From Bacteroidia bacterium (GTDB taxonomy: Bacteria; Bacteroidota; Bacteroidia; Chitinophagales; Saprospiraceae): a DNA stretch of 46,470 bases. This document shows, piece by piece, positions 1 to 8,406 of this stretch. Below the pieces are notes generated by a model. It was not told where the DNA came from, ran no database searches, and saw only the letters and a program-made list of their open reading frames with translations. Made by a program: the position numbers and the translations under genes. Every line of letters begins with the position of its first letter. The first letter of the stretch is position 1. The stretch is taken from positions 1-46,470 of the forward strand of contig JAUILF010000008.1 in NCBI GenBank assembly GCA_030433135.1. Reading direction: 5' to 3'.

Positions 1-99
1 CACGAAGAAGCAAAAGTCATCTAGTCATAAGTCCTGACTAACGACTTATAGACTTCTGACTGACGACTTTATTTAAAAATCATCCTAACTCAATATATT

Positions 100-1050
100 A
101 TGGTACTCGTATTTGCGGAAACGCAAAAAGGAAAACTAAAAAAAGCTGCTTTTGAAGCAGTCACTTATGGTCGCAAGATCGCAGATGCACTGGGGACCAC
201 TTGTGTAGCATTGACCATTGGATCTCCCGAAAATGGCGGGGATCTGGGACAATACGGTGCCGACACCGTCAAGGACATCAAATATGATCATCCGATTATG
301 GATGGTAAGATATTTACCTCATTGATCGCAGAAGTAGCCGGCACAGAGTCTGCGGAAGTAATTGTACTAAATCATTCCACTACGGGAAAGTCCATTGCGG
401 GCAGACTTGCCATCAGACTGGATGGAGCCCTGGTTTCCGGAGTAAACTCTGTGCCCGATACCAGTGCGGGGTTCAAGGTCGACCGGGTCGTCTTTTCCGG
501 GAAAGCAACGGCCACGATTCAGGTGGATGCAAAAATCAGGATCCTTACCCTGATCAGCAACTCATTTCCTTCCGTTGCCAGTGGCGACACAGTGAATGTT
601 GAAACGCTGGACCTGTCAGTTCCGGATTCAGACCTGAAACATGTGGAAACCAAAAAACAGGAGGGGTCCATTCCGTTACCAGAAGCCGACAGAGTAGTCT
701 CCGGAGGCCGTGGATTCAAGGGCCCGGAAAACTGGGATATTCTACTAGAGCTGGCTGATGCGATGGAAGCAGCCACTGCCTGCAGCCGGCCGGTCGCTGA
801 TTCGGGTTGGAGGCCACATCACGAACACGTCGGGCAAACCGGTGTTACCATACGTCCTAATCTGTATGTAGCCATTGGTATTTCCGGAGCCATTCAACAC
901 CTGGGTGGCGTCAATAACTCCAAGACCATCGTGGTGGTCAACAAGGACCCCGAAGCTCCGTTCTTTAAGGCTGCGGACTACGGTGTGGTAGGCGACCTCT
1001 TTGATGTGGTCCCCAGACTCACCGAAGCAGTAAAGAAGGCAAAGGGTTAA
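100..1050 (+). CDS. etfA: Electron transfer flavoprotein alpha subunit
   Basis: Translation shows EtfA hallmarks: C-terminal FAD-binding region 'GGRGFKGPENWDILLELADAMEAATACSRPVADSGWRPHHEHVGQTGVTIRPNLYVAIGISGAIQHLGG'. Confidence 0.97.
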   Translation: MVLVFAETQKGKLKKAAFEAVTYGRKIADALGTTCVALTIGSPENGGDLGQYGADTVKDIKYDHPIMDGKIFTSLIAEVAGTESAEVIVLNHSTTGKSIAGRLAIRLDGALVSGVNSVPDTSAGFKVDRVVFSGKATATIQVDAKIRILTLISNSFPSVASGDTVNVETLDLSVPDSDLKHVETKKQEGSIPLPEADRVVSGGRGFKGPENWDILLELADAMEAATACSRPVADSGWRPHHEHVGQTGVTIRPNLYVAIGISGAIQHLGGVNNSKTIVVVNKDPEAPFFKAADYGVVGDLFDVVPRLTEAVKKAKG

Positions 1051-1165
1051 AATCGTTCGCGACTGTGTTAAAGACTGTCATCTGTGGTACAGACCTGCTA
1101 ATTGGAGATTCGTGCTTTTTGTTGGAATTCATGTAATGGGTGCCCTGATGACTATCGCCCAAACC

Positions 1166-1466
1166 TTAAACCCGGACTATGCATTAGGCCTTTCTATTAC
1201 GAGCCAAATATGCTGCAAATACGGGCACATAAGCACTTTTTGATTCTCACTCCCGCCTTTGGCGGGACAGGCTATGATGGTGACCATAGCCTACCCACTC
1301 GCTTTCGCGGTTCCCTCATTTCGAGCACTGTCGTACTCGACTCTGCGAGATCATTCGGTCATGAGTCAAAAAGCACTTGGAGCATCTTGCCTGGCGGCCA
1401 GACAGGCCCGTCTTTATTGCCTATTTGACTCTCATAACGAAACCCCAATGAATAATCCGGGTTAAA
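1166..1466. repeat. MITE-like palindromic dispersed element, long form (copy 1)
   Basis: Starts TTAAACCCGGACTATGCA and ends ...AATCCGGGTTAAA (terminal inverted repeats). Internal arms (CAAATACGGGCACATAAGCACTTTTTGATTCTCAC / GAGTCAAAAAGCACTTGGAGC...CCCGTCTTTATTG) are also inverted. Same sequence family as 23878..24064 in opposite orientation, with an extra ~110 bp centre. Confidence 0.85.
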
Positions 1467-1542
1467 GTAATTGCACTTTGAATTTCAGCAAGGTTCATAT
1501 ATTTTGTAGTACTTTCGCCCAAAAGAAAGAAGTAATTTCTCT

Positions 1543-2157
1543 ATGGCTGAAATGAAAAAGATACAGTTGGATATCGTTGCACTATCGCACAGTGTATCTC
1601 AGTCCCACAATTATGCCGTGGTTCTGGGGGAGCAGGAAGGATCACGTCGTTTGCCAATTGTTATCGGTGCTTTTGAAGCGCAGGCCATTGCCGTTGCCAT
1701 GGAGAGAATGACGCCGAACCGGCCCCTTACTCATGACCTTTTTAAGAACTCTCTGGATACGTTTGGCATTGACCTGAAAGAAGTGATCATCAACGATCTG
1801 CTCGATGGTATCTTTTATGCTAAACTGGTATGCCTCTGGCGTGGAGAGATCATAGAGATCGATTCCCGCACTTCTGATGCACTGGCCATGGCCGTTCGTT
1901 TTGGCTGTCCGGTCTTTACCTACGAATTCATCCTCGAAACAGCAGGTGTGATCCTCGAAGAAGGACAGGATGACTCTGTGCAGGAAGAAGATGTGGTCAT
2001 GAAGGAGAATGCTCCCAGGGAAAGCGGAAAGGGACCACTCACCAGTTACTCCATCGATGCCCTCAAAAAGATGCTGGACGAAGTTCTGGCTGAAGAAAAT
2101 TACGAAAGAGCCGCCCGCATCCGGGATGAAATCAATCGGCGTCGGGAGAAGTCGTAG
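1543..2157 (+). CDS. Bifunctional nuclease (BFN/DUF151) domain protein with C-terminal UvrB/UvrC (UVR) motif
   Basis: BFN-type N-terminus 'LPIVIGAFEAQAIAVAMERMTPNRPLTHDLF' and UVR motif 'LKKMLDEVLAEENYERAARIRDEINRR'. Confidence 0.93.
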   Translation: MAEMKKIQLDIVALSHSVSQSHNYAVVLGEQEGSRRLPIVIGAFEAQAIAVAMERMTPNRPLTHDLFKNSLDTFGIDLKEVIINDLLDGIFYAKLVCLWRGEIIEIDSRTSDALAMAVRFGCPVFTYEFILETAGVILEEGQDDSVQEEDVVMKENAPRESGKGPLTSYSIDALKKMLDEVLAEENYERAARIRDEINRRREKS

Positions 2158-2244
2158 GGCAATTTTCCTAGGAAACCAGATGTTACTTGGCGGGCATTCT
2201 GATCAGCTGGTCAGGTTATCGCATATAGTATATATGTCTATAAA

Positions 2245-3183
2245 TTAGTTGGTCCAATTTTCAATTGTCCCATCATCATTAAACCAAATATCAAGGTGTA
2301 TTTCTTCCTCAATTGGTTCTCCTGACTCTTTTAGGATATCAAACTTCATTGCTTTCAAAGCATTTCTCAAAGTTCTTAAACAGTAATTATATTCTCTTCT
2401 TGTGTCCCAGTACTTTTGGATCTCTTCTTCGGTTTGATATTCCGCCATAATTATATCCTTTATCAACCCATTAGTTCCAATTGTAATACTGTATACTTCC
2501 GAACAATCAAACTTATCTATATCTCTCCATTTGATCCTTTTGATAACGTCAAAAATTTCACTTACAATTGAATCTCCATATCGTCGGTTAATTCTTTCTG
2601 GAATATCTATATAATTCTGAACCTGGGACACACTATCAATTACACCATTATTGATTTTAAACAGAATTTCTTGCTCAAAGCTTCTTGAGAAAACACCGTC
2701 CCAACGCAATATTTTACTTCCTGCACGAGGGATACTTAAATGACCAGTAAACCAATCAACGAGCACTTTTCCATTTCTTGTCATGTTTCCAAAAATCTCT
2801 TCGATTCGTTCACGAGACTTTTTTGCATCAATTGAGTCAAAATAAAAATATTCATTACATGATGTTATATGTTTCAGCCACAGGGTGTCATCACTAATTT
2901 CAAAAACGGCCTGGTACCCTCTCCAACAATTAAAAGAAGCTCCATCCCTGAAATTCAAACCAAATAGTTTGCCCTCTATATCATCATTCTTTCCTACCTG
3001 ATCAAAATACTGCTCCAATAGCAAAGTATTTATCCCAACTGTATCTCCATTATAAATCAACAAATCTGGTGATTGAGGACTCGAATATCCCTCCTTCGAA
3101 CAAAGGATTAAGAAAATCAGGACAATACCAAGTATTAAACTGCTCTCTCTCTGCATATTGCATTTAATCACTTTACGTTTCAC
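2245..3183 (-). CDS. Hypothetical secreted protein
   Basis: Long ORF with a hydrophobic signal-like N-terminus (SSLILGIVLIFLILCSKEGYSS); start overlaps the stop of the upstream plsC-like gene. Confidence 0.7.
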   Translation of the reverse strand: MKRKVIKCNMQRESSLILGIVLIFLILCSKEGYSSPQSPDLLIYNGDTVGINTLLLEQYFDQVGKNDDIEGKLFGLNFRDGASFNCWRGYQAVFEISDDTLWLKHITSCNEYFYFDSIDAKKSRERIEEIFGNMTRNGKVLVDWFTGHLSIPRAGSKILRWDGVFSRSFEQEILFKINNGVIDSVSQVQNYIDIPERINRRYGDSIVSEIFDVIKRIKWRDIDKFDCSEVYSITIGTNGLIKDIIMAEYQTEEEIQKYWDTRREYNYCLRTLRNALKAMKFDILKESGEPIEEEIHLDIWFNDDGTIENWTN

Positions 3184-3923
3184 TTCCCATTGCCCTCATC
3201 ATACTCCCTCCTCACCTCCACCAGTCGCTCATTAATCCAGTTCTGTGTATTGTGGAGGAGTTCCATGGTATTGTCAGCTCTCATGGGTGGACCAAACGCA
3301 ATAGTACAACACGACCTGGCCTTCCCAAACTGGTATAGAAAATGTTCAAACATGGAGGCATCGCTCCAGTGGTCCCCGGGATCCCTATACTCGATGGCGA
3401 TGGGTATCACCGTTATACCCTGATCAATGGCTACGTCAAAGGTACCTCGCTTGAAAGGCATCGTCCTCACACCTGTATTGGTGGTCCCCTCAGAATAAAT
3501 CAGCACATTATCACCTCTCCTCAATGTCCGGGCCAGGTCATCCCGGGCAGACTTGCGACTCTTCAAACTTCCCCGGTCCACAAACAGAATACCCGTCATT
3601 TTTGTAGCAAAACCTATCATTGGATACTTGCTAATCTCGGCCTTGGCAAGGGGTAGTGCGAAAACATATTTCAGAGTTACTACCGGATCAATGAATGAGC
3701 GGTGATTACTCACATAAATACAGGGTCCCCGATCGGCGTATCCTCGTTTATCCATTTTCACACCAAGGACAGGCAACACCCAACCTACCCACCAACGGCG
3801 CAGCTTCATATTTCTTTGCCGGACATCCCCCCTGAGCAAAGCGCTGGCGAGAAGCAGACAAACTCCAAAAGTGATTGCGACAGAAAAAAACAACAAACGG
3901 CAGTATGCACGCAAGTGACACAT
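3180..3923 (-). CDS. 1-acyl-sn-glycerol-3-phosphate acyltransferase (PlsC family)
   Basis: NHxxxxD motif 'VSNHRSFIDP' and 'YSEGTTNTG' motif. Confidence 0.92.
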   Translation of the reverse strand: MCHLRAYCRLLFFSVAITFGVCLLLASALLRGDVRQRNMKLRRWWVGWVLPVLGVKMDKRGYADRGPCIYVSNHRSFIDPVVTLKYVFALPLAKAEISKYPMIGFATKMTGILFVDRGSLKSRKSARDDLARTLRRGDNVLIYSEGTTNTGVRTMPFKRGTFDVAIDQGITVIPIAIEYRDPGDHWSDASMFEHFLYQFGKARSCCTIAFGPPMRADNTMELLHNTQNWINERLVEVRREYDEGNGK

Positions 3924-4039
3924 GTTATGGATCAGTTAGGTCGTGGCAAGATAACATATTGTCTCATCCCCAGACTCTCATCATGGGGATGACTCATCTC
4001 TCTTGCAACTTTTCGGCAGTCATATTGGTTTGATTACAT

Positions 4040-5869
4040 ATGGTAAGAAGAAGACATGCCGCACAAGATCGTCCCGGTTTTTTAGAAAGCACCAGGGCTC
4101 TGCGCTACCTTCCACGATTCTTTGCCATGATCTGGAAGACCAATCCCACCCTCTTCGTGGTCAATGTAATCGCCAGATTGATCAAAGCCAGCATTCCTGT
4201 ACTAATGCTGTGGGTTGGAAAACTGATCATAGATGAGGTAGTACTGCAGATATCACTGGAAGAAAAATCATTTCAGCTCATCTGGACCCTGCTGGCAATA
4301 GAATTTGGTCTGGCCCTGATATCGGATTTGCTCAATCGGGGAATCAGCCTCTTTGATGGATTACTGGGTGATCTGTACGCCAACCAATCTTCGGTCCAAC
4401 TCATAGAGAAAGCCGCAAAGATGGATTTGGCGCAATTTGAGGATCCGGAGTTTTACGATAAGCTGGAAAGGGCCAGAAGGCAAACCACAGGCAGGGTGAC
4501 CCTGATGACGATGGCATTGAGTCAGGTTCAGGATATAATTACTGTTATCTCATTGATCACCGGCCTGATTGTTTTCGAACCCTGGCTGGTTCTATTACTC
4601 ATGCTGGCGATCATACCCAGTTTTTTGAATGAAGCCTACTTCAGCCGATCCAGTTACTCACTGGTGCGAAGCTGGACTCCCGAAAGACGAGAACTGGATT
4701 ACGTACGCTTCATTGGAGCGAGCGATGTAACTGCCAAGGAGATTAAACTCTTTGGGCTATCGGGATTCCTGGCCAATCGTTTTAGGAAACTGGCTGACAA
4801 ATACTACGAAGCCAATAAGAAACTGGCTACCAGAAGGGCTGTCTGGGGATCTGTTTTTCACATCATTGGTGATCTGGCCTACTATGGCGCTTATGTTCTG
4901 ATCATCATTCGTACAGTGGCAGGTATCCTTTCGCTGGGAGACCTCACCTTTCTCTCCGGATCTTTCAACCGGTTGAGGAACCAATTGCAGACCATTTTTT
5001 CGCGTTTTTCCACCATCACCGGGGATGCTCTTTATCTGCAGGATTACTTTGATTTCATGGATCTCAAGCCATCCATGAAACTACAGTCTGGTAAGATGAA
5101 AATGCCGGAAACCATTCAGGAAGGCTTCAGGTTTGAAAACGTCGGCTTTCGCTATCCCGGGTCTGATACCTGGGCTATAAGGCATTTGGACTTCACCCTG
5201 CATGCCGGAGAAAAACTGGCACTGGTAGGAGAAAATGGTGCCGGAAAAACCACCCTGGTCAAACTGCTGGCCCGCCTGTATGAACCCAGTGAAGGTACCA
5301 TTTACCTGGACGGTATTGACATTACCGAGTATGACCTGGCACAATATCGGCATGATATCGGTGTGATTTTTCAAGACTACGTTAAATACTATTTCACTGC
5401 AGCTGAAAACATTTCCGTAGGTGATATTGAAAAAACAAAAGACACAGCTCAGATCGTACAGGCTGCCGAAAACAGCCTGGCAGACCAGGTGATTGAAAAA
5501 CTGCCACTGAAATATGATCAGGTTCTGGGCAAGCGCTTTGCCGAGGGCAAAGATCTCTCTGGGGGTGAATGGCAAAAAGTAGCGCTGGCACGAGCCTACA
5601 TGAAAGAAGCCAAACTTCTGATATTGGATGAGCCCACAGCTACCCTTGACGCACGTGCTGAATACGAAGCCTTCCAGCGTTTTGCAGCACTTACCGTAGA
5701 AAAGACAGCGGTTATCATTTCTCACCGATTCAGTACGGTACGCATGGCAGATCGGATTTTGGTTTTGAAAAATGGGCGCATTCTGGAGTTGGGCTCACAT
5801 GAGGAACTGCTGGCGACGAATGGTTTGTATGCGGAACTTTTTCAGTTGCAGGCAGCAGGGTACCAGTAG
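4040..5869 (+). CDS. ABC transporter, fused permease/ATP-binding protein
   Basis: N-terminal TM domain; Walker A 'GENGAGKTT', signature 'LSGGEWQKVALARAY', Walker B 'LLILDEPTATLD', H-loop 'IISHRFSTV'. Confidence 0.95.
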   Translation: MVRRRHAAQDRPGFLESTRALRYLPRFFAMIWKTNPTLFVVNVIARLIKASIPVLMLWVGKLIIDEVVLQISLEEKSFQLIWTLLAIEFGLALISDLLNRGISLFDGLLGDLYANQSSVQLIEKAAKMDLAQFEDPEFYDKLERARRQTTGRVTLMTMALSQVQDIITVISLITGLIVFEPWLVLLLMLAIIPSFLNEAYFSRSSYSLVRSWTPERRELDYVRFIGASDVTAKEIKLFGLSGFLANRFRKLADKYYEANKKLATRRAVWGSVFHIIGDLAYYGAYVLIIIRTVAGILSLGDLTFLSGSFNRLRNQLQTIFSRFSTITGDALYLQDYFDFMDLKPSMKLQSGKMKMPETIQEGFRFENVGFRYPGSDTWAIRHLDFTLHAGEKLALVGENGAGKTTLVKLLARLYEPSEGTIYLDGIDITEYDLAQYRHDIGVIFQDYVKYYFTAAENISVGDIEKTKDTAQIVQAAENSLADQVIEKLPLKYDQVLGKRFAEGKDLSGGEWQKVALARAYMKEAKLLILDEPTATLDARAEYEAFQRFAALTVEKTAVIISHRFSTVRMADRILVLKNGRILELGSHEELLATNGLYAELFQLQAAGYQ

Positions 5870-6048
5870 TGTTTATTGCTACTTTTTTTCAATTGGTTTA
5901 TTACATTGAGGATCAAGTTCTGTCATTTTTTGGCAGGAAATGAATAGATCGTTCCCTTTTCATTTGTAGGTGCTTTACCTTTTAGTAGGTTCACTTGCCA
6001 GTCGCTGTAGTTCCCTTTCTACTCAATCGTTGTTGGTTTTTTTGGTGT

Positions 6049-6120
6049 TAGGCCCACTGCCGTGGTGGCGTTCTTTGGCATTGCCCCAAAGAACCAAAGG
6101 TCTAGTCAACTCCACTAGGC
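6049..6120. repeat. Partial copy of a dispersed intergenic element shared with 20289..20406
   Basis: 'TAGGCCCACTGCCGTG-GTGGCGTTCTTTGGCA' matches 'TAGGCCCACGGCCGTG-(26 bp)-GTGGCGTCCTTTGGCA' at 20289. Also contains hairpin TTCTTTGG-cattgcc-CCAAAGAA. Confidence 0.6.
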
Positions 6121-6557
6121 GGCGGGAAGGCTCCTGTTCTCTCTGATTAGATTGATCAATTGGCACATCTCTAGAGGGCCTGGGTGGATCGCTTGTATAA
6201 CCGCTGGATCCATTTGGAGTCAAGGTCCTTGCAACTCATTTTATCCTCAATCATGTTTCTCTGAATCATATTAACTATCATTCCATTTCTCCAAATGTAT
6301 AAGGCTACACTTATCCTTGAAAAGTAGGTTGTACATGTACGAATAATTTTACCTTCTTCTCAAGATCTTGCAAGTTACAAGCGATCTTGATGGCCACTGG
6401 GAGTTGACGTCTTTTTCCATATCTATAGTGAACTCTGTGTTATATTGACAATCCTGTAGGGAATGTCCTCGTGATGCATCTGGGCAATTCGATTTACTGC
6501 ATGGTACCTTTCGTCCAGGTTAGGTTTTAGCCATCTACAGTCTATGCCCATCCTGCC

Positions 6558-7061
6558 CTACCGCTCATTTTTGAGGGCCTCGTGCAAAGCCAGAAAATCC
6601 AATCGGCCGTTGGTATCCTTAAGATAATCGAGAATAATGACAGCTTTGTTAATCCGGGTCTGGAATGTTTTGGGTTTACCTATCATATAAATGAGAGTGC
6701 GTTGCTTTCCGGGAGTCAGTTTTTCGAAGCAGGCTTTTCCCTCCGGATCAAGTCTGAGCAACTCACTGAGTTCTTCGGGCACCGGCAATCCATACTTACT
6801 GTCATCTTCCAACAACTCGATCCGTAACTCATCCCCTTTTTGCACACCAAGCTTTTTCCTTCGCTCTTTATTGAGGTTAATAAAATACAGACCATCTCCG
6901 GCAGGCATCAAAGCACTTTGAAACTCAACCTCCTCATTGACTATGCAGATGACTCTCCGGGAGCTCCCACTAATAAAATGGTCAGCTACCTGAGGAGGAA
7001 TCATGATATGATATCCCCAAAGGTTAGAATTGAACTTTTCCAGCCTGGCAGTGAACTTCAT
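6558..7061 (-). CDS. DUF1905 / YdeI-OmdA-like protein
   Basis: DUF1905-like N-terminus and OmdA-type C-terminus 'LDPEGKACFEKLTPGKQRTLIYMIGKPKTFQTRINKAVIILDYL'. Confidence 0.8.
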   Translation of the reverse strand: MKFTARLEKFNSNLWGYHIMIPPQVADHFISGSSRRVICIVNEEVEFQSALMPAGDGLYFINLNKERRKKLGVQKGDELRIELLEDDSKYGLPVPEELSELLRLDPEGKACFEKLTPGKQRTLIYMIGKPKTFQTRINKAVIILDYLKDTNGRLDFLALHEALKNER

Positions 7062-7109
7062 CCGGGTTAAAATTATCCGACTATGCCATAAGAATCAAGT
7101 CCTCCTACA

Positions 7110-8120
7110 TTATTGCTCCAAAGCACTCCATTTTGCCAATGAATCGGTCAATTTCTTATGCAACTGATCTTTTCGTCGATTTGAAATAAAGGAGGCATCG
7201 ATGGCCATCCGGTTACAAGCCATAAAATCTTCTACCTTCCATCCAAAAGCCTCCTGCAACTTTTCATACTCTCTGGTGAGCGTGGTGTTAGAGATGGTCC
7301 GGCCGTCCGTATTAATACTCAATGCTAACCCCTGCCTGTACAACCGATCAACCGGGTGCTGAGAAATATCAGGATAGATGCGGGTTTCGATATTACTGGT
7401 CGGACAAATTTCCAGATGGATACCTGTTTTCTGTAAATGTGTAACGAGTGACGGATCATCAATACTCTGTACGCCATGCCCGAGACGATCCGGACGGAAG
7501 ACCTCCAGGGTTTCCCAAATGCTATCAGGACCACAAGATTCTCCTGCATGGGATGTACAATGAATGTTCTTCTCATGGGCATAGTTAAAAGCTGCAACAT
7601 GATTATCAACCGGAAACCCGGCTTCATCTGCTGCGAGATCAAACCCAACCACCAGGCTCTCCCGCAAAGTTTCTGCAAGCAGAACGGTCTGCATACTCTC
7701 CTCTTCTGAAAAATGCCGCAGAGTACAAAGTATAATCCCACACTCTATTCCTGTTCTTTCTATGTTTTCTCCCACTGCCTCATCTACCACCCTGACTACT
7801 TCCTCCACTTTCATACCTCCGGAAGTATGCAACATCGGTGCATATCTTATCTCCGCATACAAGACATTTTCGGCCTGAAATTGATCAAACAAATCTGTGG
7901 TAACCAGCCGTAGCGCCCGAGCATCCTGCATCAGTGCAACCGCTCTGACAGCCCTTTTAAGATAATCTAACAGATTCCTACATGACCCATCCGAGCAAAA
8001 ATACTTGTGGTAATTCTCCCTGGTTATGGCCGGCTCCAGTTTGGATACCACTTCATAACTCAGTGAGCAATCCAGATGGACATGCAATTCGATTTTGGGT
8101 AGCTCGGTCAATTTCATCAA
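7110..8120 (-). CDS. add: Adenosine deaminase family protein
   Basis: 'LPKIELHVHLDCSLS', 'TSHAGESCGPDSIWETLEVFRPDRLGHGVQS', 'EICPTSN', 'SINTDGRTISNTTLTREY'. Confidence 0.92.
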   Translation of the reverse strand: MMKLTELPKIELHVHLDCSLSYEVVSKLEPAITRENYHKYFCSDGSCRNLLDYLKRAVRAVALMQDARALRLVTTDLFDQFQAENVLYAEIRYAPMLHTSGGMKVEEVVRVVDEAVGENIERTGIECGIILCTLRHFSEEESMQTVLLAETLRESLVVGFDLAADEAGFPVDNHVAAFNYAHEKNIHCTSHAGESCGPDSIWETLEVFRPDRLGHGVQSIDDPSLVTHLQKTGIHLEICPTSNIETRIYPDISQHPVDRLYRQGLALSINTDGRTISNTTLTREYEKLQEAFGWKVEDFMACNRMAIDASFISNRRKDQLHKKLTDSLAKWSALEQ

Positions 8121-8406
8121 GTAATAATAGTGAACTCATTCGGTTAGTAAAAAACCATTAGCTAACCACCACATGTTCAATTAGTTACATCTTTTTATGA
8201 CCCCCTCTCCCACTAATTGTGATTTGCACTTACTTCCGTTAGGTACGAGACCATACCTATGCTTAGGGATTTTGTATTTCACAATGCTTTTTCATGGGTG
8301 GCAACATAGGTTTGAAGGTTCATCTGTATTAATCTTGTAACTCAATTTAGCATCATCCATCTACTCTATTTTGAATAACACATCACATCGGACGGTCATT
8401 AGGTTG

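Noticed and set aside
1102-1465. ORFs of 108 and 68 aa
   Set aside because: They read through the palindromic repeat element; explained by the repeat, no family resemblance.
3924-4039. Possible tRNA or small RNA gene between plsC and the ABC transporter
   Set aside because: No cloverleaf or terminator pattern found by eye. CTCATCcccagactctcatcatggGGATGACTCATC has short repeats but not a convincing structure.
5081-5725. 214-aa minus-strand ORF
   Set aside because: Antisense to the well-supported ABC transporter ATPase domain; Cys/Phe-rich, no recognisable motif.
6023-6223. 66-aa minus-strand ORF
   Set aside because: Overlaps the dispersed intergenic element; Pro/Ser/Arg-rich with no recognised domain.
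7050-7070. TTTAACCCGGAT match to the palindromic element terminus
   Set aside because: Only ~12 bp at the start of the DUF1905 gene, with no partner arm or internal element sequence; likely chance.
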